Below are positions 1-6,765 of a stretch of DNA of 7,941 bases, in pieces. Origin of the DNA: Methanosuratincolales archaeon (GTDB taxonomy: Archaea; Thermoproteota; Methanomethylicia; Methanomethylicales; Methanomethylicaceae); NCBI GenBank assembly GCA_937930465.1, contig CALGKV010000120.1, positions 1-7,941 on the forward strand, written 5' to 3'. The notes under the pieces are model-generated. The model did no database searches, was not told where the DNA came from, and saw only the letters and a program-made list of their open reading frames with translations. How positions within the stretch are numbered: position 1 is the stretch's first letter; every line of letters begins with the position of its first letter. The translations under genes and the position numbers were made by a program.

Positions 1-799
1 ACCTTATGAAGATCTCGCCTGATTCGCTCAGGGACTGCATCATGGCTTCAGAGATCCCCCTCTCAATTTCGGGCGCCCCCAGGAGTTGCGATGCGATCCT
101 TATTGTGTGGTCCGAGACCCTCTCGACATTCCTGAACGCGATCCTGTAGTCAAGTGCAGCCTTTATGTCGTTCAAGCCATAGTCCTTCAGAGCGCTCTGG
201 TCTTCCATTATGCTCGAGAGCCACCTGCTACCCATGAAATAGAGCTTGTCCACGTCCTCATCCCTTTCGATTATGTCTGAGAGCAAATTCTTTCGGAAAT
301 TCTGGTCGCTCGACCTCTCCGCCTTTATTACGTCGGCAATCATGTCTTTGGCCATGGTTGCCATCCTCAAAAACAACCTGTCCAGGGGGAATTCGTATGG
401 CTTGAGGAGGATCTGTATCGTCATCTTGTCCGATGTCTCCTCTATTATCTCAGCCCCTGCCATCTTGAATTTGATCATCTTCCTGACCTTGTCCCTGGCA
501 AAAGGCTCAAAGCTAACCTTAGTTAGTTCCAGCTTTATTACATCGTAGTTAGCAATGTAGGCTGCCAGGGCCTTCCTTATAAGATCGCCAGCGTCAGGAT
601 CCCTTGCCTCGATGACTATTTCTTTTGATCTCTTGTCTTCCCTACTGCCTTCTATTGTAGAGATCCTTAAGCTCCCGTTTGGCAAGGTAACAATATTGAC
701 CTCTGTCTTGGGCGCTATCCTGTTCTTCTTGACCCATTCATGTGGAAGCGAGACTGTGAATGTTGATTTCCCAACCTTCTGTACTCTGCGCATTCCCAT
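1..799 (-). CDS. AbrB-domain/PhoU-family phosphate uptake regulator (3' end beyond left edge)
   Basis: Probable phosphate-responsive transcription regulator. The minus strand is open from an ATG at 799 to the window edge (266 codons). Residues about 3-48 (MRRVQKVGKSTFTVSLP, EWVKKN, LPNGSLRIS) resemble the AbrB/SpoVT swapped-hairpin DNA-binding domain that archaeal PhoU proteins carry at their N-terminus. Residues about 135-266 form a helical PhoU-like region with the first-repeat pattern IERDEDVDKLYF (177-188) and the metal-site motif ERVSDH (E226, D230). The family is usually about 330-340 aa, so roughly 70 residues, including the second metal motif, are missing off the edge. Start choice is ambiguous: in-frame ATGs lie at 814, 799 and 793. 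ATG 799 has GGAG 8 nt upstream, ATG 793 has AAGGA 8 nt upstream, and similarity begins only at 793. It is divergent from pstS, which suggests it controls the pst operon and itself. Function is inferred from family and context. Confidence 0.9.
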   Translation of the reverse strand, partial: MGMRRVQKVGKSTFTVSLPHEWVKKNRIAPKTEVNIVTLPNGSLRISTIEGSREDKRSKEIVIEARDPDAGDLIRKALAAYIANYDVIKLELTKVSFEPFARDKVRKMIKFKMAGAEIIEETSDKMTIQILLKPYEFPLDRLFLRMATMAKDMIADVIKAERSSDQNFRKNLLSDIIERDEDVDKLYFMGSRWLSSIMEDQSALKDYGLNDIKAALDYRIAFRNVERVSDHTIRIASQLLGAPEIERGISEAMMQSLSESGEIFIR

Positions 800-819
800 G
801 TTCCTTACTCCCATATCCC

Positions 820-837
820 GTTTATACACATATATAT
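820..837 (-). promoter_or_regulatory. TATA-like promoter of the AbrB-PhoU gene
   Basis: On the minus strand the sequence reads ATATATATGTGTATAAAC just upstream of the start codons. A TATA box centred on TATATATG (about 833) would place transcription start near 807, giving a very short leader for ATG 799. One centred on GTATAAA (about 823) would give a leaderless transcript at 799-793. A further box at 849-861 could give a longer leader and use ATG 814. The exact box cannot be chosen by eye. Confidence 0.45.
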
Positions 838-884
838 TGAAATTTGTTATATATATTTTTAACTTGCATATATATTATTGTATT
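828..884. repeat. Three ATATATATT cores at exact 19-bp spacing
   Basis: The identical 9-mer ATATATATT begins at 830, 849 and 868, a spacing of exactly 19 bp each time. The flanks are only partly alike: AATTTGTT precedes the second core and AACTTGC the third, while the first follows TACAC. The array covers about 31-77 bp upstream of the AbrB-PhoU start, overlapping where its core promoter should lie, and is about 160 bp upstream of the pstS TATA box. Candidate roles are a multi-site operator for a dimeric AbrB-type protein or simply overlapping TATA boxes. In such AT-rich DNA the cores themselves are weak evidence; the exact spacing is the stronger signal. Confidence 0.5.
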
Positions 885-1033
885 TATGTTAAACAGCAAG
901 TACTCCAGGAAAAATAAACAGACCCTTTCTCTTCGGTTATTTTCGTCCCTTCACGAACAAGCTCAGTATATTCTTTATTTACAAAAATATATTTTATTTC
1001 TTATTTATGTGGGAAAATACAAAATATGCATAT

Positions 1034-1049
1034 CCTATATATATAAAAA
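1034..1049 (+). promoter_or_regulatory. TATA-box promoter of the pst operon
   Basis: The run CCTATATATATAAAAA ends 28 nt before the pstS ATG and matches an archaeal TATA box preceded by a short C-containing BRE-like position. Transcription start about 25 bp downstream of its centre would fall near 1065-1068, leaving a leader of roughly 10-13 nt that includes GAAGGG (1065-1070) as a modest ribosome-binding site. No other box this close to pstS looks as good, and the tight gene packing downstream suggests that this one promoter drives all five genes. Confidence 0.6.
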
Positions 1050-1077
1050 CTGAATCCCTACTCCGAAGGGAAAAAAT

Positions 1078-2160
1078 ATGTCTTTTAAGAACAGAAAAGG
1101 CATCTCGAAAATCTTGGCAGTTGGAATAGTTGCTTTAGTGCTAGTTGCAGCGGGGGTATTTTATTACACCCAAATAATGGGGGCTGAGCAGCCCGCCACT
1201 GTGACTGCTGGGGGCGCTTCGTTCCCGTACCCTTTGATATCGAAGTGGACCTCTGAGTACAACAAACTACACCCGCTAATACAGATAACTTACCAATCTG
1301 TCGGAAGCGGCGCGGGCCAGAACGGCCTATTCGCTAAGACATTCGACTTTGCAGGATCGGATTCACCTTTGAGCGACTCGCAGATCGCTCAGAATCCGGG
1401 CATACTGCACATCCCGGAGACGGGCGGAGGGATTGTCGTTGCGTATAACATACCCAACATAGGATCCGGAATGAACCTGACCGCAGACATCATAGCAAAA
1501 ATATTCCAAGGTAACATCACGAAGTGGAATGACCCAGCGATTGCTGCCATAAACCCTGCTCTTACGTTGCCTGACTTGGGCATAGTGGTCATCAGGAGAT
1601 CCGACTCGAGCGGAACGACCGACGGATTCACCACTTACCTCAAGAACGCTAGCTCAGTCTGGGTTCTGGGCTCTGGTAAAACCGTCAACTGGCCTACCGG
1701 CATAGGGGCATCAGGCAACAGCGGTGTTGCGAGCACACTGCAGCAGACGCCGGGCGGAGTAGGTTATCTCGAGTTCTTCTACGCGAAGAACAACTCTATC
1801 CCATACGCGAAGGTGCTGAACAGGAACGGGCAGTTCGTTGAGCCGACGCTCTCTTCGATTTCCAAAGCTCTCGGAGCAGCCGCGCCATTGTTGACTTCTG
1901 ATATACGGGCATCAGTAGTCAATATGCCTGGCGATGGCGTTTACCCGATATCCGTCTTCACGTACATACTTGTGTACAAGGATCTGTCCTATATGCCCGA
2001 AGCCAGAGCCAAAGCAGTGGCTAACTTCCTGTGGTGGGTCATCCACGATGGGCAGTCTTTTTCAGAGTCCCTCCTCTATCCTAGGCTTCCGAGCAGCGTC
2101 GTGACCATAGCGGAGACGAACCTCAGGCAATTAACATACAACGGAAGACCCTTGCTGTGA
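1078..2160 (+). CDS. pstS: Phosphate ABC transporter, phosphate-binding protein PstS
   Basis: Captures phosphate outside the cell and delivers it to the PstCA channel. Length 360 aa, typical for the family. Residues 1-33 form a basic stretch (KNRKG) followed by one hydrophobic segment (about 11-30) ending in YYTQ. There is no lipobox cysteine, so it is either membrane-anchored or processed as an archaeal class III signal after K7-G8. The ligand-binding motifs of PstS are all present: AGGASFPYPL (44-53), SVGSGAGQ (74-81), GSDSPL (93-98) and RRSDSSGTT (173-181). R174, D176, S178, G179 and T180 align with the phosphate-contacting R-x-D-x-S-G-T of the E. coli protein. The ATG at 1078 follows GAAGGG by 7 nt and gives the complete signal-like N-terminus. 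It is the first gene of the operon, 13 nt before pstC. The function is well supported; export by the class III route is inference. Confidence 0.96.
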   Translation: MSFKNRKGISKILAVGIVALVLVAAGVFYYTQIMGAEQPATVTAGGASFPYPLISKWTSEYNKLHPLIQITYQSVGSGAGQNGLFAKTFDFAGSDSPLSDSQIAQNPGILHIPETGGGIVVAYNIPNIGSGMNLTADIIAKIFQGNITKWNDPAIAAINPALTLPDLGIVVIRRSDSSGTTDGFTTYLKNASSVWVLGSGKTVNWPTGIGASGNSGVASTLQQTPGGVGYLEFFYAKNNSIPYAKVLNRNGQFVEPTLSSISKALGAAAPLLTSDIRASVVNMPGDGVYPISVFTYILVYKDLSYMPEARAKAVANFLWWVIHDGQSFSESLLYPRLPSSVVTIAETNLRQLTYNGRPLL

Positions 2161-2173
2161 GCTGGCGGTAAAC

Positions 2174-3106
2174 GTGAACAAGAAATCCATTTTTTTTAAA
2201 GATTCGGCTTTCAAGTATCTAGTGGGCGGGGCTTCAATGGTAGTAGTTGGCTTTTTTGCGATGATATTCGTAATGCTTGCCATAAGGTCCTACCCGTCCA
2301 TAGTTAATGATCCTCTTATGGTATTCGGCAGCACTTGGGATGTGAACTCTGGGATATTTGGCGGACTCCCTGCCATTATGGGGACCTTGGCTTCTTCAGC
2401 GATTGCTGTCGCCTTCGCGATACCGATAAGCCTTGGCATGTCTGTATTCTTCACCGAGTATGCGCCCCGTAGGGTAAGGGCTGCCCTGTCTGTGGTGATC
2501 GACATAATGGCCACAATCCCGAGCGTAATATTCGGCATATGGGGGCTATGGATAATCGCCCCCCTTGTTAAGAACTACGTGCAGGAGCCCATTATAGGCT
2601 CTATAGGTTTTATACCCCTATTCTCGGGTCCGGCATATGGGCTGAGCCTCTTCTTGGCTTCCCTAGTGCTGACCTTCATGATAGTCCCGATAATATCCTC
2701 TTTGACAATTTCGCTGCTTTCTTCAACCCCTGCTGAGCTTAGGGAGGCAATGATATCCCTTGGCGCCACAAGGTGGGAAGTTGTCAGGCATGTGGCATTG
2801 CCTTTCTCCAAGCTTGGCATATTCGCAGCGATCATACTTGCACTCGGTCGGGCATTGGGCGAGACAATGGCAGTGACCATGGTGATTGGGAACAGTTTCA
2901 TGTGGCCCTTTTCTTCCGTCTCGCTTTTCTCTCCTGCATCCACGATAACCAGCAAAATCGCGAGCGAGCTATACGAAGCAGTAGACATGCTGCATGTTTC
3001 TTCGCTCATTGAGCTTGGGCTGATCCTTTTGGTGATCACACTGACCGTCAATTTTTCAGCCAGGCTCATCATAACGCGCATTTCAAGGAGGGGCGCGACT
3101 CAATGA
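2174..3106 (+). CDS. pstC: Phosphate ABC transporter permease PstC
   Basis: One of two membrane subunits forming the phosphate channel. Length 310 aa, with about six membrane segments (near 17-36, 65-90, 107-130, 155-178, 215-237 and 275-298). The family hallmark FGGLPAIMGTL (62-72) is present. The cytoplasmic EAA loop that docks on PstB runs from about 188 to 231 (ELREAMISLGATRWEVV, then GRALGET). The start is GTG at 2174, with GGCGGT four nt upstream as a ribosome-binding site and 13 nt after pstS; no nearby ATG would preserve the N-terminus as well. The stop overlaps the pstA start by four bases (ATGA), pointing to translational coupling. Assignment as PstC rather than PstA rests on the motif, gene order and N-terminal shape. 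Confidence 0.95.
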   Translation: MNKKSIFFKDSAFKYLVGGASMVVVGFFAMIFVMLAIRSYPSIVNDPLMVFGSTWDVNSGIFGGLPAIMGTLASSAIAVAFAIPISLGMSVFFTEYAPRRVRAALSVVIDIMATIPSVIFGIWGLWIIAPLVKNYVQEPIIGSIGFIPLFSGPAYGLSLFLASLVLTFMIVPIISSLTISLLSSTPAELREAMISLGATRWEVVRHVALPFSKLGIFAAIILALGRALGETMAVTMVIGNSFMWPFSSVSLFSPASTITSKIASELYEAVDMLHVSSLIELGLILLVITLTVNFSARLIITRISRRGATQ

Positions 3107-3945
3107 GGCTCATATCGAGGCGTTCTAAAGAGAAGCTGATAATCGCAGCTCTGGTCGCTCTCACCGGAGCCGCGGTGATCCCGCTCTTATGGATAGTCGC
3201 GAGCATAGTTTGGAACGGGGTCTCGGTGATGAGCATCGAGTTCCTCACCTCCCTCCCAGCCCCATTCGGATCCACGGGAGGAGGCATAGGGAATGCCATA
3301 GTCGGCACCCTGATCATCAATCTCTTCGCGAGCGGATTGGGGATACCGCTTGGCATCCTCACGGGGATATACCTCTCTGAATATGCTTACGACAGCAAGA
3401 TGGGATCTGCCGTCAGGACTGTTGTAGAGTCGCTTTCAGGCGTCCCCTCCATAGTGATAGGCCTGTTCGCCTTCACCCTGATAGTCCTGACTTTCCGCCA
3501 CTACACGGGGATCGCAGCCACTTTGGCTCTTGGGATTATGATGATACCTCTTGTTGCCAAAGCTACCGAGGAGTCTATGAGGGTAGTCTCCAATGATCTG
3601 AGGGAAGCTGGGATGGCGCTGGGAATCCCAAAGTACAATATAACGACAAGGATAGTCCTGAGCATGGCCAAGGGGGGCGTGATCTCCGGGGCCCTCCTGG
3701 CATTTGCAAGGATAAGCGGCGAGACTGCCCCTTTGCTCTTCACAGCGCTTTTCAGCTTTTATTGGCCGACCGGAATAAACCAGCCGATCGCAACCCTGCA
3801 GGTACTCATATACAATTACGCGATCAGCGGCTTCGCTGACTGGGTCGCTAAGGCCTGGGGTGCATCCCTTCTGCTAGTCTTGGTGGTGATAGCCATCAAT
3901 GTCGCGGTTAGAACTCTTGGGAGAAAGAAATACGGAGGTGCCTAA
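3103..3945 (+). CDS. pstA: Phosphate ABC transporter permease PstA
   Basis: Second channel subunit of the phosphate importer, pairing with PstC. Length 280 aa, with a first membrane segment at about 12-36, then GGGIGNAIVGTL (59-70), the PstA counterpart of the PstC hallmark, and further segments up to about 252-268. The EAA loop spans about 165-208 (DLREAGMALGIPKYNI, then FARISGET) and would contact PstB. The ATG at 3103 overlaps the pstC stop and is preceded by a strong AAGGAGGGG (3085-3093), 9 nt away. The stop at 3943-3945 is followed one base later by the pstB ATG. All features agree with a complete, functional subunit. Confidence 0.95.
   Translation: MRLISRRSKEKLIIAALVALTGAAVIPLLWIVASIVWNGVSVMSIEFLTSLPAPFGSTGGGIGNAIVGTLIINLFASGLGIPLGILTGIYLSEYAYDSKMGSAVRTVVESLSGVPSIVIGLFAFTLIVLTFRHYTGIAATLALGIMMIPLVAKATEESMRVVSNDLREAGMALGIPKYNITTRIVLSMAKGGVISGALLAFARISGETAPLLFTALFSFYWPTGINQPIATLQVLIYNYAISGFADWVAKAWGASLLLVLVVIAINVAVRTLGRKKYGGA
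3934..3940 (+). promoter_or_regulatory. Ribosome-binding site that fixes the pstB start
   Basis: GGAGGTG lies 6 nt before the ATG at 3947, a near-perfect complement to the 16S rRNA tail, inside the last codons of pstA. It favours the short pstB start over an in-frame ATG at 3899, which would add 16 residues unlike any PstB and overlap pstA by 47 bases. Confidence 0.8.
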
Positions 3946-3946
3946 T

Positions 3947-4699
3947 ATGGCAACAAAACTTGTAACAGAAAAATTGAGTGCCTGGTTCGGTAAGAAGCAG
4001 GTTCTGAAGGACGTTTCAATTGCATTCGAAGAGAGGCAAGTCACTGCGCTAGTCGGACCTTCTGGGTGCGGCAAGTCCACCTTCATAAGGTGCCTGAACA
4101 GGATGCACGAGTTGAATCCTGGCGCGCGCGTTGATGGGAAGGTATTCCTCGACGGACTTGACATCTACGGGATGGATCCTATGGAGGTCCGGCGCAAGAT
4201 AGGCATGGTCTTCCAAAAGCCGAACCCGTTCCCCAACATGTCCATATCGGACAACGTTGTTGCAGGGATTAGGCTTTCGGGGGATGCGCGCAAGTCGGAT
4301 CTGGATGAGATAGTCGAGCGCACGCTTAAGTCAGTAGGCCTTTATGACGAAGTAAAGGAAGATCTAAAGAGATCGGGAGCAAGCCTTTCAGGTGGGCAGC
4401 AGCAGCGGCTCTGCATTGCGAGGGCACTAGCGATGCAGCCTGAGGTGATTCTTATGGACGAGCCAACGTCATCCCTCGATCCTGCCTCAACAAGCAGGAT
4501 AGAGGAGCTAATCAGGAAGCTAAAGTCGGAGATTACCGTGATAATAATAACGCACAATGTTGGGCAAGCTGCGAGGATATCTGATAAGACTGCCTTCCTT
4601 TACTTGGGCGAGCTCATAGAGTACAACGACACGAAAGCGTTCTTCGAATCGCCGAAGAGCCCGATAACCGAGAGGTACATAACTGGGAGGTTTGGGTGA
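3947..4699 (+). CDS. pstB: Phosphate ABC transporter ATP-binding protein PstB
   Basis: ATPase that powers phosphate import, acting as a dimer on the cytoplasmic face of PstCA. Length 250 aa, the usual PstB size. Visible motifs in order: Walker A GPSGCGKST (37-45), Q-loop FQKPNPFP with Q90, ABC signature LSGGQQQR (147-154), Walker B VILMDEP (167-173), D-loop SLDP (176-179) and the switch histidine H203 in THNV. NRMHEL near 51-56 and the stretch KPNPFPNMS (91-99) are typical of PstB among ABC ATPases. The start at 3947 is set by an excellent Shine-Dalgarno site. The stop TGA (4697-4699) shares its final base with the phoU ATG. No catalytic residue is missing, so the protein should be active. 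Confidence 0.97.
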   Translation: MATKLVTEKLSAWFGKKQVLKDVSIAFEERQVTALVGPSGCGKSTFIRCLNRMHELNPGARVDGKVFLDGLDIYGMDPMEVRRKIGMVFQKPNPFPNMSISDNVVAGIRLSGDARKSDLDEIVERTLKSVGLYDEVKEDLKRSGASLSGGQQQRLCIARALAMQPEVILMDEPTSSLDPASTSRIEELIRKLKSEITVIIITHNVGQAARISDKTAFLYLGELIEYNDTKAFFESPKSPITERYITGRFG

Positions 4700-5358
4700 T
4701 GGAGGAGCCAACTTATTTGAAAGAAATAAACAATGGGATATCCGAGATGTACAAATCCATAATGGAAATATACGGGGATGTTCTGTCGGTAATGGGGGAG
4801 CCAGACGAAGTCAAGGCAAAAGAGATCTGCGAGAAGACGAAGTCAGTGATGGAGCAGGAGGAGAAAGTTATCGATCTCTGCGTCGAGGCCCTCATCAGGC
4901 ACCAGCCCTTTGCGGGGGATCTCCGCGCGGTAACGTCCGCGATGCGTGTCTCGTATGACTTGGCAAGGATTTCGAGGTATCTCAGCAATATCGTCCAGGT
5001 GATTGGTGACGTTAACTCAGGTCTGAGCTGTGCGCCTGATGTGAAGGAACTTCTTGAATCGGGCTGGGAGATGATTCAGGAAAGCATAAGATCGTACCTT
5101 TCCAAAGACCCGATCTTGGCGACTTCAGTAATTGAGGAAGACGCCAAAATAGATGCAGGTTACCGGAAGGTCCTCTCAAAATACAAAGACTATGCGGCGG
5201 GAGGGGCATGTGTTTTGATGAACGGGCTGATCGCCAGGATAATCGAGCGCATGGCAGACCATGCTTGCTACATCTCCGCGGAAACTGTCTACATGGTAAC
5301 GGGGAGCCGGATAGGAGTCAGGGCGCCCAAATGCCCTCCTGAACATCATCATCAGTAG
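4699..5358 (+). CDS. phoU: Phosphate transport regulator PhoU
   Basis: Helical regulator that in characterised systems restrains Pst and signals phosphate sufficiency. Length 219 aa (family about 215-240) with the two-repeat PhoU layout. Repeat one has ALIRHQPFAGDLRAVTSAMR (64-83), matching the conserved QP-x-A-x-DLR segment. Repeat two has ARIIERMADHACYI (179-192) with an intact metal motif, E183 and D187. The equivalent place in repeat one reads ARISRY (89-94): the usual E and D are A89 and R93, so one metal cluster may be lost. The ATG at 4699 overlaps the pstB stop by one base and follows GGGAGG (4685-4690) by 8 nt; a GTG at 4696 would add one residue. Unlike the divergent gene it has no AbrB domain, so it probably acts by protein contact. 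The C-terminus is short, with cysteine and three histidines (PEHHHQ). Confidence 0.93.
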   Translation: MEEPTYLKEINNGISEMYKSIMEIYGDVLSVMGEPDEVKAKEICEKTKSVMEQEEKVIDLCVEALIRHQPFAGDLRAVTSAMRVSYDLARISRYLSNIVQVIGDVNSGLSCAPDVKELLESGWEMIQESIRSYLSKDPILATSVIEEDAKIDAGYRKVLSKYKDYAAGGACVLMNGLIARIIERMADHACYISAETVYMVTGSRIGVRAPKCPPEHHHQ

Positions 5359-5367
5359 GCTGGCGCC

Positions 5368-6690
5368 TCACAGGAAAACCCAGAAGATCATCATGAGGGA
5401 ATAGCACACTGAAACCGAGATGAGGACGAAGGGCACGCTATACCTGAAGAACTCCCTGGCGCTAACCTTGCACCCCTCCCGCTCGCAGAGGTTGAGCGCA
5501 ACTAGCAGCGCTGGCGCACCTGCGACAGTGAGGTTCGAACCAAGAGTGCCAGACCAGAGTATTGCCCACCAGTAGGGCCAGGGGGAGATCCCTGCTTGGA
5601 CGCTGAAATCTTTTACAAGGTAGAGCAGAGCCAAAATGTACGCGTCGTGCTCAATGAATCCCACAACCGGTACTGTCAGCCAGTAGACTGAGGTGACTCC
5701 CAAGGCAGTGTTCGACGCGAAGACAGGGGCGATCGCTTCCGCAGCCAGCATGATGAGCCCCTGCCTGTTTATACCGCCAATAAGTATGAATAAGGATATG
5801 TAAAATAGGATGGATCTCCAGTCGAGCGAGCTGAGCACCTCCTCGAAAGATGGCCTTTTTAGCCTTCTTCCGTACGTCTCCATTACAAGCACCGTTGCTG
5901 CTGCGCCAATCGCAGCGATCGCCCCAAGCTCGAATCCTATCGCCCCCCTCAGCGAGAGCGCTACTATTGTCCCAATGAAACCGATTACTGTTATCAATGC
6001 GAATTTTTTGTCCTTCACCCTCCCCCCATCTTCAGGGTCTATTGCCGCGAAAACCTCCGTTGCTACTGCCTTCCCTCCGAGCTCCCTCCTGAACTTGAAG
6101 CTGAAGTATGCGAGCACTGCAGCGAATGTGGCCATCAGTATCGGGAAAGAGGAAGGCTTCCCGAACTGCCATATGAACTCCAAGAATTCTATCCCTGAGA
6201 CGCTGTGGAGCATCTGGGGGGGCAGGTCGCCGATCAGAAGCGCAGAGCCCGTGAAATTGGCGCAGAGCCCAATGAATATCAAGAAAGGGACCGGGTTTAT
6301 CTTGAGCAGCCTGGTTATGTGTAGTGCGACAGGAGCCATGATCAGGATCACTAGAACGTTATCCACAAAGAGTGAAAGCAGACCCGAAGCTGCCCCCACG
6401 ATTATCAGGAACTTGCTGAGTTCGCCGCCGGACCATGCAACCGCCCTGTGCGCTATTGTCTCGGGTATGCCGCTCTTCCCGAAATAGCCTGCAAGTATCC
6501 AGAAGCTCATCATCAGTACTATAACGTTCCAATCCACTGCCCTGAACGCTTCTTGGTCGCTGAGGCACCCTGTGAGAACCATGCACACCGCTCCGAATAC
6601 CGCCACGGCTGTCCTGTCGATCTTGCCCCATACTATTGTACCTATCGTGGCTGCAAGTATAGATAACGCAATTAGCTGCAGAGCTTCCAT
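5368..6690 (-). CDS. ArsB/NhaD-like (ion transporter superfamily) permease
   Basis: Polytopic membrane protein of 440 aa with about 11-12 hydrophobic segments, the normal size for ArsB-type permeases. It shows the inverted two-repeat plan of the ion transporter superfamily. The repeats begin at DW (53-54, then WILAGYFGKSGI) and DW (290-291, then FILIGGINRQGL). Repeat one carries LFVDNVLVILIMAPV (107-121) and then NFTGSALLIGDLPPQML (145-161), the counterpart of the ArsB NIGG-x-AT-x-IGDPPN loop. Repeat two has GFIEHDAYILALLYLV (344-359) and GSNLTVAGAPALLVALN (384-400). E347-H348 replaces the expected DN, and the first loop reads IGDLPPQ rather than IGDPPN. Known relatives export arsenite, exchange Na+/H+ or carry organic or inorganic anions, so the substrate is unresolved. 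The ATG at 6690 follows an AGGCGG site, and an in-frame TGA lies just upstream, so no longer form is likely. No arsR or arsC gene is visible. It is convergent with phoU. Confidence 0.85.
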   Translation of the reverse strand: MEALQLIALSILAATIGTIVWGKIDRTAVAVFGAVCMVLTGCLSDQEAFRAVDWNVIVLMMSFWILAGYFGKSGIPETIAHRAVAWSGGELSKFLIIVGAASGLLSLFVDNVLVILIMAPVALHITRLLKINPVPFLIFIGLCANFTGSALLIGDLPPQMLHSVSGIEFLEFIWQFGKPSSFPILMATFAAVLAYFSFKFRRELGGKAVATEVFAAIDPEDGGRVKDKKFALITVIGFIGTIVALSLRGAIGFELGAIAAIGAAATVLVMETYGRRLKRPSFEEVLSSLDWRSILFYISLFILIGGINRQGLIMLAAEAIAPVFASNTALGVTSVYWLTVPVVGFIEHDAYILALLYLVKDFSVQAGISPWPYWWAILWSGTLGSNLTVAGAPALLVALNLCEREGCKVSAREFFRYSVPFVLISVSVCYSLMMIFWVFL

Positions 6691-6742
6691 AATGGCCGCC
6701 TGCCTTTCAAATGGTTTGCATAAGCCTCAATTTAACGGCATC

Positions 6743-6765
6743 GGAGTCCAGGCACGGGGACCTCC
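6743..6765 (-). other. Small hairpin in the probable permease leader
   Basis: GGAGTCC (6743-6749) can pair with GGACCTCC (6758-6765), giving a 7-bp stem with one bulged base and an 8-nt loop. It lies about 55-75 nt upstream of the permease start within the inferred transcript. It could be a leader control element or chance. No T-run follows it on the minus strand, so it is not an intrinsic terminator of the usual form. Confidence 0.3.

Larger units (their letters stand above)
800..1077. other. AT-rich divergent intergenic region between the AbrB-PhoU gene and pstS
   Basis: These 278 bp separate the two divergent starts and are far richer in A/T than the genes around them. They hold a phased triple repeat near the regulator start, a TATA-like promoter for each direction, and a middle stretch (about 885-1030) of T- and A-rich sequence in which I see no convincing gene or RNA. 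Open frames crossing this region are short, rich in Ile, Tyr, Leu and Lys from the base composition, and resemble no protein family I know. The length and composition suit a shared control region for phosphate-responsive genes. Confidence 0.7.

Noticed and set aside
612..917. Plus-strand open frames across 86-917
   Set aside because: They lie antisense to the AbrB-PhoU gene, which has clear family motifs through this whole stretch.
942..957. Inverted repeat TTCGT/ACGAA
   Set aside because: Only 5 bp of pairing with a 6-nt loop, in a region where such matches are expected by chance.
844..1053. A 69-codon plus-strand open frame in the phoU-pstS intergenic region
   Set aside because: Its residues (Ile, Tyr, Leu, Lys) follow from AT-rich DNA, it has no ribosome-binding site, and it overlaps the repeat array and the pstS promoter.
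2575..3081. A 168-codon minus-strand open frame
   Set aside because: It is antisense to pstC, whose EAA loop and membrane segments occupy the same bases; no family resemblance.
3899..3946. Longer pstB beginning at ATG 3899
   Set aside because: It would add 16 residues unlike PstB and overlap pstA, while ATG 3947 has GGAGGTG at ideal spacing.
5362..5367. GGCGCC palindrome between the convergent stops, considered as a terminator
   Set aside because: Six-base palindrome without a loop or a T-run, so it does not resemble a terminator.
5810..6487. A 225-codon plus-strand open frame
   Set aside because: Antisense shadow of the permease; the serine/alanine/proline-rich product arises from complementing membrane-protein codons.
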